Shown here in pieces: positions 50,913 through 62,488 of a stretch of DNA of 64,000 nucleotides. The translations under genes and the position numbers were made by a program. Under the pieces are notes generated by a model. That model had not been told where the DNA came from. It made no database searches and saw only the letters and a list, made by a program, of their open reading frames with translations. Source of the stretch: Streptomyces sp. NBC_01214. GTDB lineage: Bacteria > Actinomycetota > Actinomycetes > Streptomycetales > Streptomycetaceae. Location of the stretch: assembly GCF_026340975.1 (NCBI RefSeq), contig NZ_JAPEOS010000002.1, forward strand, positions 948,501 through 1,012,500, given 5' to 3'. Every line of letters starts with the position of its first letter. The first letter of the stretch is position 1.

Positions 50913-51533
50913 GGGGGCGTCCGTGCCGCCGGTGAACGGGGGCAGCGCGTCCAGCACCTTCGTCAGGACCTCCGGCAGGGACCCCTGGTCGCTCGCCACC
51001 TCGTGGCCGTCGTGGACGAAGGCGTAGGAGTAGCCGTCGTAGATCGTGGGGCCGCCGGTCGCGACCCGGGGCAGCCGGGCGAAGTCGGCCTCCCGGAGGG
51101 CGGTGCGCAGGCGGGTGAGCTCCGCCCCGGACAACTTGCCGGTGCCCGTCGGCTCCGCCCCCGCGTCTAGCCGGGTGAAGGAGCCGTCGCCCTTGATGAC
51201 GAGGGTGTGGGTCTGCCCGGCGAAGCCGCCGGTCCGGGTGACCCGGAGCAGGGTCTCGCCGGGGGCGGGGACCCGGCCGGCCGTGGGGCTCGTGGTCGGG
51301 TCGGCCGGCGCGCCCGTGGTCGCGCCCGGGCTCGTGGTCGCGCCCGGGCTCGTGGTCGCGCCCGGGCTCGTACGCGCGCCCGCGCTCGGGTCCACGGACG
51401 CGCTCGCGCTCGTGCCCGGCTCCGTGGAGGGCTTCGGGGCCCGGTCGTCCCCGCCCGCGGCACCCGAGGGCCCGCAGCCCGCCAGGACCACTGCGCTCAG
51501 CACCGCCACCGCCACCGCTCTCAACGCGTGCAC
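50910..51533 (-). CDS. Lipoprotein of unknown function
   Basis: A 207-residue protein: signal sequence with lipobox VVLAGC, then a Ser/Thr/Pro/Gly-rich spacer with three to four SPGATT repeats (about 50-85), then a globular domain (LLRVTRTGGFAGQTHTLVIKGDGSFTRLD ... LTRLRTALREADFARLPR). GTG 51533 has GGAGG five bases upstream. The stop lies in the inverted repeat of the miniature element. It starts only 36 bp from the divergent membrane protein gene. No function recognised. Confidence 0.72.
   Translation of the reverse strand: MHALRAVAVAVLSAVVLAGCGPSGAAGGDDRAPKPSTEPGTSASASVDPSAGARTSPGATTSPGATTSPGATTGAPADPTTSPTAGRVPAPGETLLRVTRTGGFAGQTHTLVIKGDGSFTRLDAGAEPTGTGKLSGAELTRLRTALREADFARLPRVATGGPTIYDGYSYAFVHDGHEVASDQGSLPEVLTKVLDALPPFTGGTDAP
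51310..51375. repeat. 18-bp tandem repeat within the lipoprotein gene
   Basis: CGCGCCCGGGCTCGTGGT is repeated about three times plus partial copies and encodes the SPGATT repeats of the spacer. Copy number is likely to vary between strains. Confidence 0.7.
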
Positions 51534-51569
51534 ACCCACCTCCGCAGTGACTCGGGTCCACCCCCGAGT

Positions 51570-52973
51570 ATGGAGTCCGCACACCCGTTGCGACACCTGT
51601 CCGTCCCGTCCCGACCGCACGCGGAGGCCGACATCAGCCGGATCGCCCCCTGGCGCCTGCTCCCGCCGCTGCTGGCCGTGCTCCTCGGCCTGTGGGGCCT
51701 GGAACGGGGCGGCAGCATGTGGCGCGACGAGTCCGTCACCTGGCAGGTGGCCCACCGGCCGCTCGGCGGGATCGTGGAGCTGCTGGGCCGGGTCGACGCC
51801 GTCCACGGCCTGCACTACGTACTCGTGCACGGGGTGTTCCAGGTGTGGGAGGGCGGCCTGTGGGCGCTGCGGCTGCCCTCCGTCGCCGCCACCGCCCTCG
51901 CCGCCGCCGGGGTGGCCGCCGTCGCCCACCGGCTCGCGGGGGAGCGGGCCGCGCTCCTCGCGGGCTGCGCGTACGCCGTACTGCCCCCCGTGCAGATGTA
52001 CGCCCAGGAGGGGCGCTCGTACGCCCTGGTCGCGGCCGCCGTGGTGTGGGCGACGTACCTGATGCTGTGCGAGCGGTGGCCGGCGTACACGGTGGTGCTG
52101 CTGATCGGCTGCTGGCTGCACGAGTTCGCCGCGCTCGCCCTGCTCGCCCACGCCTTCACCGCGTGGCGCTCGCGCGGCTGGCGCCGCAGCGCCGCGGTCC
52201 TCGTGGTCCTGCTGCTGCCGCTGGCCGTGGTGAGCGCCCGGCAGGCCGAACAGCAGCTCGGCTGGCTCGGGCGGCCGAGCTGGCAGGACTGGGTGGCGTA
52301 CGCGGTGGTGGGCGCCGCGGCCCTGCTGCTCGCCCGGGGCGCTCCGCCCGACCTCGTACGGGTGGCGCTCCCGCTCGTCCTGCTGCCGCCCGGGGTGTTG
52401 ATGGTGATCTCCCTGTTCAACCCCTGGTACGTCGACCGGTACGTGATCTACGCGCTGGCCGGGCTCGCCCTGCTGGCGGGGGTCCGGCTCGCGCGGGCCC
52501 GCGGGTGGTGGCCGTGGGTGCTGGCGGGCGCGCTCCTGGTGCCGTTCGGCATCTGGTCGGTGTGGCTGCGCACGCCGGAGAGCCGCAAGGACGACGTGCT
52601 CGCGGTGGCCGCCGCGGTCCGGGAGCGGGCCCGGCCGGGGGACGCGGTGCTGTTCACGCCCTCGCGCAGGCGCGAGTGGCTGCTGTCCTCGCCCGAGCTC
52701 TACGGAGAACTGCGCGACGTGGCCCTGGACCGCACCCCGGCGGCCTCGCGCAGCCTCCAGGGCACCGAGCTGCCCCCGGACCGGATCCGTGCGGCGCTGC
52801 TGGCCTCGCCCCGGGTGATCGTGCTGCTGGACCCGGCCGGTCAGCCGCTGGACCCGTACCCGCGGGAGGTGGTCAAGCGGGAGGAGCTGGCCGCCCGCTT
52901 CGACCTGTGCTCGATGACCGGGGTGCGCGGCGCCCGGGTGGCGGTCTACGCCCGGCCGGGCGGCTGCGACTGA
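51570..52973 (+). CDS. GT-C-type polytopic membrane glycosyltransferase
   Basis: A 467-residue protein with about ten transmembrane helices and the GT-C signature of an acidic pair in the first external loop (SMWRDESVTWQVAHRP), then a C-terminal extracytoplasmic part (ending RVAVYARPGGCD). It resembles dolichyl/polyprenyl-phosphate mannosyl- or arabinosyltransferases (ArnT/PMT-like). Donor and acceptor unknown. The start is ATG 51570; no ribosome site is clear, and it is 36 bp from the divergent lipoprotein gene, so a leaderless transcript is possible. Confidence 0.72.
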   Translation: MESAHPLRHLSVPSRPHAEADISRIAPWRLLPPLLAVLLGLWGLERGGSMWRDESVTWQVAHRPLGGIVELLGRVDAVHGLHYVLVHGVFQVWEGGLWALRLPSVAATALAAAGVAAVAHRLAGERAALLAGCAYAVLPPVQMYAQEGRSYALVAAAVVWATYLMLCERWPAYTVVLLIGCWLHEFAALALLAHAFTAWRSRGWRRSAAVLVVLLLPLAVVSARQAEQQLGWLGRPSWQDWVAYAVVGAAALLLARGAPPDLVRVALPLVLLPPGVLMVISLFNPWYVDRYVIYALAGLALLAGVRLARARGWWPWVLAGALLVPFGIWSVWLRTPESRKDDVLAVAAAVRERARPGDAVLFTPSRRREWLLSSPELYGELRDVALDRTPAASRSLQGTELPPDRIRAALLASPRVIVLLDPAGQPLDPYPREVVKREELAARFDLCSMTGVRGARVAVYARPGGCD

Positions 52974-53045
52974 CCCCGGACGGGGAGCCGGGGCGGGCCG
53001 CGGCGGAGGATGGGGCGACCCGTGTCGTACAGCCGGAGGTGCCGC

Positions 53046-54032
53046 ATGACCCAGCCCCAGGACGCCGCGTCCGAAGCACGGCCCGCAATACAGCCTGCAA
53101 TACGGCCCGGGGCAGAGCCCGGGGCAGAGCCCGGGGCAGAGCCCGGGGCAGAGCCCGGGGCACGGTCGCAAGCGCCCGTCGGGCCCCTTCCCGGACCGCT
53201 CGTCGGGGTCGACTGGCTCGCCGGACGGCTGGGTGCGCCCGGCCTGGTCGTCTTCGACGCCTCGGTCGGTGCCCACCGCGCCGCGTCCGACCGGATCCCG
53301 GGCGCCCGCCCCTTCGACCTCGACGGGCCCCTGTCCGACCACACCGCACCCGTCCCGCACACCATGCCCGGGGCCCCGGAATTCACCGAGGCGATGCGCG
53401 CCCTCGGCGTCGAGGACTCGGACACCGTCGTCGTCTACGACGGCGCCGGCGTCTACTCCAGCGCCCGCGCCTGGTGGATGCTGCGCGCCATGGGCTTCGA
53501 CCGGGCCGCCGTCCTCGACGGCGGACTGCCCGCCTGGACCGCCGCCGGCCTGCCGACCTCGACCACCGGCCCGGCAGGGGTAGCGGGGGGCCGGGGCCCG
53601 CGCGGCTCGTTCACCGCCCGGCCCCGGACGGGGCTGCTGGTCGACGGCGCCACCGTCGCGCGGGCCCTGGCCGACCCGGCCGCGGCCGTCCTCGACGCCC
53701 GCACGCGGGAACGCTTCGCCGGTACCGCCCCCGAACCCCGCCCGGGCCTGCGCGGCGGCCACATGCCGGGCGCGGTCAACCTGCCGTTCACCGAACTCCA
53801 GGACCCGACCGGTCGGATGAGGCCGGTCGGGGAACTGCGCGCGGTCTTCCGGGCGCTGACGGGGGAACGGGACCGGCTCTACTTCAGTTGCGGCTCCGGG
53901 GTGACCGCCTGCGTACTGGCCCTGGCCGCCGACCTCGCCGGGTACGAGGAGATCGCCGTGTACGACGGCTCCTGGAGCGAGTGGGGCATGCCCGGCACGC
54001 CCTCGGAATTCCCCGTGACCACCGGCCCGTAG
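53046..54032 (+). CDS. Rhodanese-family sulfurtransferase
   Basis: A 328-residue two-domain rhodanese: an N-terminal inactive domain (LVVFDASVGAHRAASDRIPGA) and a C-terminal catalytic domain with the active-site loop YFSCGSGVTACV, the CGSGVT motif of mercaptopyruvate sulfurtransferase/thiosulfate sulfurtransferase. An N-terminal GAEP tetrapeptide is repeated four times before the first domain. GGAGGT precedes ATG 53046. It is downstream of the membrane protein gene on the same strand. Confidence 0.87.
   Translation: MTQPQDAASEARPAIQPAIRPGAEPGAEPGAEPGAEPGARSQAPVGPLPGPLVGVDWLAGRLGAPGLVVFDASVGAHRAASDRIPGARPFDLDGPLSDHTAPVPHTMPGAPEFTEAMRALGVEDSDTVVVYDGAGVYSSARAWWMLRAMGFDRAAVLDGGLPAWTAAGLPTSTTGPAGVAGGRGPRGSFTARPRTGLLVDGATVARALADPAAAVLDARTRERFAGTAPEPRPGLRGGHMPGAVNLPFTELQDPTGRMRPVGELRAVFRALTGERDRLYFSCGSGVTACVLALAADLAGYEEIAVYDGSWSEWGMPGTPSEFPVTTGP
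53108..53166. repeat. 12-bp tandem repeat (GAEP codons) in the sulfurtransferase gene
   Basis: GGGGCAGAGCCC is repeated about four to five times and encodes GAEP repeats in the N-terminal extension. In-frame length changes would be tolerated. Confidence 0.75.
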
Positions 54033-54118
54033 CGGACGGGGAACGGGGGGTTAGCCCCACCGGGGGTTCGGGTACGTGCCCCATCGGCCGGGACGCGCTC
54101 CCGACCCAGAATCGGTCC

Positions 54119-54922
54119 ATGACCTCTCACACCACGTCCGCCCGCACGGCCCGCACGGCCCGCACGGCCCGCACGGCCCGCACGGCCCGCACCACGATCG
54201 CCGCCCTCGGAGCCGGCCTCCTCCTGGCCGGCTGCTCCTTCTCGGGCGGCGCCTTAGCGGACGACGCCTACAAGACGGCGGCCGCCGATGCCACGGTCAC
54301 CGAGGCGGTCACAGCGGTGAAGGTGACGGGTGCCCGGTCCGGCTCGATCGAAGTCACCCCCGGGGCCGGCCCCGGAGTCACGGTCCACCGCACCGTCCAC
54401 TACCGCGGGGACACCGTTCCGGCGACCGGCCAGAAGGTCACCGGAGGCGTCCTGACCTTCAGCAACAGCTGCTCCGGGAACTGCTACATCGACTACCGAC
54501 TGGAGGTACCGGCCGCGGCCACCGTCGAGCTGGAGAGCTCCAGCGGCGCCATCGCGGTGACGGGGGTCGCGGGGGCCGAGGTGGAGGCCGACTCCGGGGC
54601 GGTCACGGCCGACCGGATCAGCGGCCCCCTGAAGGTCCGAACCTCCTCGGGCGAGATCACCGCCACCGGCCTGACCGGCCCGAGCGCCGAGATCCGCTCG
54701 TCCTCGGGCAACACCCGCCTGGACTTCACGAAGGCCCCGTCAACGGTGCTCGCCGAGACCACCTCGGGCGAAGTCGCCCTGAAGGTCCCGCAGGCCCCGT
54801 ACCGGATCAAGGTCTCCACCGACTCCGGCGACCGCGACGTCACCCTCGCCGACGAGGCCTCCGCCTCCTCCCGCATCTCGGTGGAGACCTCTTCGGGCGA
54901 CATCCACATCTCCGCGGTCTGA
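54119..54922 (+). CDS. DUF4097-family lipoprotein
   Basis: A 267-residue lipoprotein. Its signal sequence starts MTSHTTSARTARTARTARTA, a five-fold ART repeat giving an unusually long positive region, then a hydrophobic core and lipobox LLLAGC. The mature part is a DUF4097 beta-repeat (VELESSSGAIAVTGVAGAEVEADSGAV ... ISVETSSGDIHI) like the protein at 9916, but exported. Function unknown. It lies before lon with a 220-bp spacer. Confidence 0.78.
   Translation: MTSHTTSARTARTARTARTARTARTTIAALGAGLLLAGCSFSGGALADDAYKTAAADATVTEAVTAVKVTGARSGSIEVTPGAGPGVTVHRTVHYRGDTVPATGQKVTGGVLTFSNSCSGNCYIDYRLEVPAAATVELESSSGAIAVTGVAGAEVEADSGAVTADRISGPLKVRTSSGEITATGLTGPSAEIRSSSGNTRLDFTKAPSTVLAETTSGEVALKVPQAPYRIKVSTDSGDRDVTLADEASASSRISVETSSGDIHISAV
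54138..54190. repeat. 9-bp tandem repeat (ART codons) in a signal-peptide region
   Basis: CGCACGGCC is repeated five to six times, coding for Ala-Arg-Thr units in the n-region of the signal peptide. Changes in copy number would keep the frame and alter the charge of the export signal. Confidence 0.75.
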
Positions 54923-55101
54923 TGTCCGATTTGCCGTGCCCCCCGTAGGACACGTGCGGTGGTGGCGCGGACGATGGCCCACCTCCGCCTCCACCTCCAC
55001 CTGCACCTCCCGTTCGTCTGTCGAACCACCACCACGGGAGGGGGACAGCTGCGTTCGCCCCGGGCGAACGGGCCTTGGGGAACATCGGGAGGCGCAGATG
55101 C

Positions 55102-55122
55102 ATTGAGTCGGCAGAGCTCAAC
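55102..55122. promoter_or_regulatory. HAIR-like HspR site upstream of lon
   Basis: ATTGAGT-N7-GCTCAAC matches the HspR inverted repeat CTTGAGT-N7-ACTCAAG with the inner TTGAG/CTCAA cores and spacing intact. It ends 21 bp before the lon ATG. HspR is known to control lon in Streptomyces. Confidence 0.78.
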
Positions 55123-55143
55123 TTCACTGCCGGAGGGAAGATC

Positions 55144-57549
<2,406 letters not shown>

Positions 57550-57666
57550 CCCGTGAACACGGCCCGGTGTCCCGCTCCGGCGGGGTACCGGGCCGTCGGC
57601 GCGCCCGCTGCGAAATACTGGGCCCGGACCCACGTGGGGTGCCACACATCATCGAAGGAGCGGGAC

Positions 57667-58107
57667 GTGCACGGGAGTGAAGACCAGGAGTTCCTTGCCC
57701 TGGAGCGGGAGCTGTCCGTCTTCCTCCGGCGGGCCCGCGCCTCCTCGGGCGAGATGGCCCGCGAGCTCCACCCCGAGCTGGAGCCCGCCGCGTACGGGCT
57801 CCTCGTACGCCTGGAGGCGGCCGGCCGGCAGCGGGCCACCGAGCTCGCCGCCTACTTCGGGGTCGGCAAGGCCACCATGAGCCGGCAGCTGCGGGCCCTG
57901 GAGGTGCTCGGCCTGGTGGCCCGCGAGCCGGACCCCGCCGACGGCCGGGCCTCCCTGGTCGGCCTCACGGAGGAGGGCCGGGAACGGTTCCTGCGGGTCC
58001 GCGGGGCGCGCCGCGAGCAGTACATGCGCAAGCTCGCGGACTGGGACCGCGGCGAGGTGGCGGAACTGGCCCGGCTGCTGAACCAGTTGAACGCGGGCGG
58101 GGAATAG
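57667..58107 (+). CDS. MarR-family regulator
   Basis: A 146-residue winged-helix regulator with recognition region RATELAAYFGVGKATMSRQLRALEVLGLVAREPDPADGRAS and the wing motif DGRAS typical for MarR. GTG 57667 follows AAGGAG; the frame extends upstream to 57553 but without family sequence. Ligand and targets unknown; it follows lon by 117 bp and is probably independent. Confidence 0.85.
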   Translation: MHGSEDQEFLALERELSVFLRRARASSGEMARELHPELEPAAYGLLVRLEAAGRQRATELAAYFGVGKATMSRQLRALEVLGLVAREPDPADGRASLVGLTEEGRERFLRVRGARREQYMRKLADWDRGEVAELARLLNQLNAGGE

Positions 58108-58146
58108 GGCGTCGCAACGGCCGCGCCCAGGCGGGGCCGCTCGCAG

Positions 58147-58192
58147 TCGGGACCGCTCGGACGCGGGACCGCTCGGACTCGGGACCGCTCGG
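58147..58192. repeat. Three-copy 15-bp intergenic repeat
   Basis: CGGGACCGCTCGGAC-like units occur three times in a row between the convergent MarR and PP2C-like genes. No gene is supportable there. Confidence 0.65.
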
Positions 58193-58218
58193 GGTGCGCC
58201 GCACAGGGGTGGGACCGT

Positions 58219-58995
58219 TCAGAGCTCCGCGTAGACCGCCGACGCGTCGTCGTGCCGCTTGGACCGGGCCGCCGACGGGCGGGCCGCGTCGGACTCGATG
58301 GCGCGCACCCGGCCGATCAGACCCTGAGCGCCCTCCTTCCGCAGCACCGCCAGGCAGTCCGCCCAGTCGCCCTGCCCGAAGGTGTCGGTCCACCGGCTCG
58401 CCCCGTCCGTGAGCGCGGCCAGCGCCCGCACCCGCCCGCGCGGGGTGCGCCCCGTCACCGCCCGGGCCGCCACCGCCGGGTCCGCGGCCGCCGTGAAGAA
58501 GCCGCCCTCCGCGTTGCGCAGGGCGTCCGTCGCGGCCACCGAGCGCAGCACCTCCGGCGGGATCCGGTCCAGTCGGTCGTCGAGCACCGCCGTCACCTCG
58601 CCGTCGGGCGCCTGTAGGAGCAGTACGGAGTCCGAGAGGACGAGGTGTTCCACGTACTCCGCGTCCCAGCGGACCACGACGACCGTCGCCTGCGGGGTGC
58701 GCACGTGAGAAAGGTCACAGGTGTCACGGTGGGCGTCGGCCGTGGCGCGGACGGACTCGGCCAGAACCTGATCGAGCGGCATGTCCCGCCGCGATCCGGA
58801 CAGTTCGGTCAATCGGCCGCCGAGGCGGGCCGCGAACCAGGGCACTCCGTGCACGCATCCGTCGTCGCCGCGCGGCGGGGTGACCCCGTCCAGGAGCACC
58901 AGGACGCCGCCTCCCGAAGCGGGGATCGCGGCCGACACCCAGTCCTCATTGGGGCGTTCCTGGTGGCCGGGGGCCGAGGCGAGGTCGATGCGCAT
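58219..58995 (-). CDS. PP2C-like protein phosphatase domain protein
   Basis: A 258-residue protein resembling PP2C Ser/Thr phosphatases: PNEDWVSAAIPASGGGVLVLLDGVTPPRG (metal-binding Asp region), then VLSDSVLLLQ and ALAALTDGASRW (the later DG motif). Several metal ligands are present but the set is not complete by eye, so activity is uncertain. ATG 58995 is chosen over an upstream in-frame start at 59190. Single gene. Confidence 0.7.
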   Translation of the reverse strand: MRIDLASAPGHQERPNEDWVSAAIPASGGGVLVLLDGVTPPRGDDGCVHGVPWFAARLGGRLTELSGSRRDMPLDQVLAESVRATADAHRDTCDLSHVRTPQATVVVVRWDAEYVEHLVLSDSVLLLQAPDGEVTAVLDDRLDRIPPEVLRSVAATDALRNAEGGFFTAAADPAVAARAVTGRTPRGRVRALAALTDGASRWTDTFGQGDWADCLAVLRKEGAQGLIGRVRAIESDAARPSAARSKRHDDASAVYAEL

Positions 58996-59392
58996 GCCCG
59001 CATTCTGCCGCGCGGGAGGCGGTGGGCGCGGGTAGGTCCGTACCAAATCGGCCGCGCCGGGGCGGCTCCGCACGCCGGCCGCACGGGGCGGGCAGAGGGG
59101 GTCGCGCCGGCGGGTCGGTCGTGTGGGCGGGCATCCTGCCAAAGCCCGTATCGATCTTTCAACCACCTGTCCATGGAGGCGCCCCGGCACGGGGTGCCCG
59201 AGTTGGTCGGCAACTCATCCGTGATGTTCACTCGTTCGGGTGGCCGGTTGGGCGATGTGCGGCTCTCTCCCCAGCACGCTGCAAAGGTCTGAGGCGGTAC
59301 GAGGGAGCAGGGGGCGTTTACTTGTTGACCGGCCGTTACCTCGGCCACACGAGTAGACGATCAAGAGCACACGTACAGGATTGCGAGCACCG
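58996..59392. other. Intergenic region before the conservon
   Basis: About 397 bp with no supportable gene. It must hold the promoters of the PP2C-like gene (minus) and cvnA (plus). AT-richer stretches near 59140-59180 and 59320-59390 are likely promoter sites; I see no strong dyad. Confidence 0.45.
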
Positions 59393-62300
59393 GTGCAGAA
59401 GAAGCGGTCTCGGAAGAACGGCACCGCCGCCGACGGCCCGGCCCCCGCAGGACGCCGCGTCCGCGTGCGCCGCAGGCTGGTCATCGGCGTTGCCGTCGCC
59501 GGCCTCACCGTCCTCGCGGCAGGCGCGCCCGCCGTCGTCTCCGCCTCGAGGGAACTGAACGACTCCCAGCACCTGGTCACCCTCGCGGAACAGACCCGGC
59601 AGACCCTCACCCTCACGCACCTCCTCGGTGACGAGCGTGACGCGGTCGTCGAGTACGCCGCCAAGGGTCGGCCCGGCGCGGCCAAGGGGCCCGTCCAGGA
59701 ACGCATCGCCGGGACCGACCGGCAGCTCGCCGAGGTCCAGGCCGAGGCCGACGAAGCGACCGCCCAGGCCCTCGCCCGCGTACGGACCGTCCGCGCCGAG
59801 GCCGTCGACGGCAAGGGCAGCGCCCTCGCCGTCCACCAGGCCTACGCCGGGGTCATCGCGGAACTCCTCGCCCCGAACGACCGGCTCGCCGAGCTGACCC
59901 CGCCGCGCGCCGAGGCCGCCCTCACCACCACCCGCCCGCTGGCCCCGCTGAGCCAGGCCGTGGAACAGGCCTCGGCCACCCGCGGGCTGCTGCTCGCCGC
60001 GCTGGCCGTCCCCCGCGGCGACCAGCCCCCCAACGCGGCCGTGGTCGACGAACTCACCACCGCCGCCCAGCGGACGCGCGTACGCGAGCAGGCCGCCCTC
60101 GACGACTTCGCGCGGGCCGCGCGGCCCGACGTGCGCCAGACCCTGGCCGCCACCGTCACCGGCCCCGAGGTCAAGACGGCCGACGACTTCCTCAAACGGC
60201 TCACCGACCGGCCCACGCTGACGCCCGCCGACCGCAAGACGGACGGGCCCACCGTCGGCACCGCGTTGACCGCCCGCATCGACCGCATGCGCACCGTGGA
60301 GGCCACCCTCGCGAGTGAACGGGCCTCCGCCCTGGCCGCGCTGCGCGACGACGACGTGACCCGGCTCGAACTCGTGATCGCTTTCATGGGCGTGCTGTTC
60401 CTGCTCGTCGTCGGCGTCTCGACCGCCGTGGCGCGGTCGCTGACCCGGCCGCTGTCGGTCCTGCGCCGCGGCGCGGAGCGGCTGGCCACGCCGGAGGGCT
60501 CGGTCGAACCGGTGCGGTTCACCGGCCGCAACGACGAGTTCGCCGAGGTCGTGCGCCACCTGAACGCGGTGCGCGACCAGACGGTCTCCCTGCACACCCG
60601 GATCGCCGGGCTCGACGCCGACCGGCGCCGGATCATCGGTCGCAGCGAGGCGTTGGCCGCCGGCCGGGACGTGCTGGAAGAGGAGCTGACGAAGCTGCGG
60701 GCGGGGCTGGAGGAGCACCGGCGCATCATGTCGACGACCTCCGTCTCGCTGTCGCTGCGGACCCTGGGCCTGGTGGAGCGCCAGCTCGCGGTCATCGAGG
60801 AACTGGAGTCCAAGGAACAGGACCCCGACCGGCTGGCGACCCTCTTCAAGCTGGACCACCTCGCGACCGTGATGCGCCGCCACAACGAGAACCTGCTGGT
60901 CCTCGCCGGGCAGGAACACGGACACGGGCAGGGCCTGCCGGTGCCGCTGGTCGACGTGATGCGGGCCGCCGTCAGCGAGATCGAGCGCTACGAGCGCGTC
61001 GACCTCGCCGTGCTGCCCTCGTACACCCAGGTCGCGGGGCACGCCGCCGACGACATCTCGCACGTACTGGCCGAGCTGCTGGAGAACGCGACCACCTTCT
61101 CCCCGCCGGAGGTCAAGGTGAAGGTGTCCTGCTGGCAGGAGGGCGCCGGCGACGTGGTGCTGTCCGTCGTGGACGAGGGCATCGGCATCACCGAGGACCG
61201 CCTGGAGTCGCTGAACACCCGGCTGTCCACGCCCGAGGCCTACGACGAGGAAACCGAGGCGGAACACGGGCTCGGCCTGGGCCTGTACGTGGCCGGACGG
61301 CTCGCGGCACGGCACGGGGTCACCGCCGAGCTGCGCACCCCGCGGCACGGCGGGACCGAGGCCCTGGTGGTCATCCCGGTGGCGCTGCTTCCCACCACCC
61401 CGGTGGTCTCACCGGTGCACACCCTGGCCATGCCGGGCGGGCCCGCGCTGCGGCTGCCGGGAGTGATAGCGGAGGCGAACGAGAACACGCTGCCGGCACG
61501 GCGGCGGGGGACGCATGCCGCTCCGGACCCGGACGCGGATGCGGACCCGCGCGCGGATGCGGACCCGCGCGCGGATGCGGACCCGCATGCGGATGCGGAT
61601 GCGGATGCGGATGTCGCCACGGAGGCGGCTGCGGAAGTAGAGCCCGAGGTCGAGCCCGAGGTCGAGCCCGAGGTCGAGACCAAGGCCGAGACCAAGGCCG
61701 AGGCCGCGGTCGCCGTCGAAGGCCTCGCCGAGGAGCCGGTCGTCCCGGTCGCCGTCGAGCCGGAACCGGCCACGGAGCCGGAGCCAGAGCCGGAACCGGA
61801 GCCGGCCACGGAGCCCGCCGTCGCGGCGGTCCCGATCACCCTGGCCGAAGCCCTGGCGGGCCCCGCCGTCGTCGCCGAGGCCCCGGCGGAGCCGGAGCCG
61901 GTCCCCGCCGACCAGGTGTTCGTGGCCGAGCCCCCGGCAGGGGACGGGCCCACCCCCGAGGAACAGCTGCTCGCGCGGGTCGTCCCCGACGTCGAGCCGG
62001 CCGCCCCCGGTGCGGCGGACCCCGCCGGGGAGGTCCCGACCGCGGCGCACCCCGCCGCGCCCGTGGCCGACGTACCCGAAGCCGAACCGGAGGCGGAGCC
62101 GCACACCCACGCCCCGGCCGAGGGCAACTGGCTCCCCCGCCAGGGCAGCCACCCGGCCGACCAGGCGGAGGGCGAAGGCGCCGTCACCGACAAGGGCCTG
62201 CCCAAGCGGACCCCGCGCACCGTCCCCGCCAAGCGTGCGGCCCGTGACGACGTACGGTCCGAGCCGCCACGCCGGGTCGACGCCGAGGAGCTGCGGCGCC

Positions 62301-62488
62301 GGCTCGGAGGCTTCTACCAGGGAGCCCAGGACGGACGGCGCGTCGTCGCCGCCGAACTCGCCCAGGACCAGGGGCCCGACCACGCCCCTGACCCGGCGCT
62401 CGACCAGGCCCTCGACCAGGGGCCGACGGAGCGGCAGGGCCAGAGCAAGACCGACCGGGGGGACACCGCACAGGAGGCACGCACATGA
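59393..62488 (+). CDS. cvnA: Conservon sensor kinase-like protein CvnA
   Basis: A 1031-residue protein: N-terminal helix (LVIGVAVAGLTVLAAGAPAV), an extracytoplasmic nitrate-sensing (NIT)-like helical domain (about 50-310), second membrane helix (LVIAFMGVLFLLVVGVSTAV), HAMP, and a histidine-kinase-like ATPase (AELLENATTFSPP; DEGIGITEDR; LGLGLYVAGRLA). Beyond about residue 700 is a long acidic region of DADADP, EPEV and EPEP repeats. CvnA works with CvnB-D as a G-protein-coupled-receptor-like complex in actinobacteria. GTG 59393 is chosen; TTG 59381 is also possible. Ends in ATGA overlap with cvnB. Confidence 0.88.
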   Translation: MQKKRSRKNGTAADGPAPAGRRVRVRRRLVIGVAVAGLTVLAAGAPAVVSASRELNDSQHLVTLAEQTRQTLTLTHLLGDERDAVVEYAAKGRPGAAKGPVQERIAGTDRQLAEVQAEADEATAQALARVRTVRAEAVDGKGSALAVHQAYAGVIAELLAPNDRLAELTPPRAEAALTTTRPLAPLSQAVEQASATRGLLLAALAVPRGDQPPNAAVVDELTTAAQRTRVREQAALDDFARAARPDVRQTLAATVTGPEVKTADDFLKRLTDRPTLTPADRKTDGPTVGTALTARIDRMRTVEATLASERASALAALRDDDVTRLELVIAFMGVLFLLVVGVSTAVARSLTRPLSVLRRGAERLATPEGSVEPVRFTGRNDEFAEVVRHLNAVRDQTVSLHTRIAGLDADRRRIIGRSEALAAGRDVLEEELTKLRAGLEEHRRIMSTTSVSLSLRTLGLVERQLAVIEELESKEQDPDRLATLFKLDHLATVMRRHNENLLVLAGQEHGHGQGLPVPLVDVMRAAVSEIERYERVDLAVLPSYTQVAGHAADDISHVLAELLENATTFSPPEVKVKVSCWQEGAGDVVLSVVDEGIGITEDRLESLNTRLSTPEAYDEETEAEHGLGLGLYVAGRLAARHGVTAELRTPRHGGTEALVVIPVALLPTTPVVSPVHTLAMPGGPALRLPGVIAEANENTLPARRRGTHAAPDPDADADPRADADPRADADPHADADADADVATEAAAEVEPEVEPEVEPEVETKAETKAEAAVAVEGLAEEPVVPVAVEPEPATEPEPEPEPEPATEPAVAAVPITLAEALAGPAVVAEAPAEPEPVPADQVFVAEPPAGDGPTPEEQLLARVVPDVEPAAPGAADPAGEVPTAAHPAAPVADVPEAEPEAEPHTHAPAEGNWLPRQGSHPADQAEGEGAVTDKGLPKRTPRTVPAKRAARDDVRSEPPRRVDAEELRRRLGGFYQGAQDGRRVVAAELAQDQGPDHAPDPALDQALDQGPTERQGQSKTDRGDTAQEART
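61540..61820. repeat. Acidic codon repeats in cvnA
   Basis: GCGGATGCGGACCCGCGC-type units (61540-61610, Asp-Ala-Asp-Pro-Arg), then GAGGTCGAGCCC units (61640-61680) and CCGGAGCCGGA units (61760-61810). Three different tandem repeats in a row code for a disordered acidic tail. Confidence 0.75.

Noticed and set aside
58996..59392. Frames spanning the spacer ahead of cvnA
   Set aside because: They run out of the flanking genes and lack a start with ribosome site.
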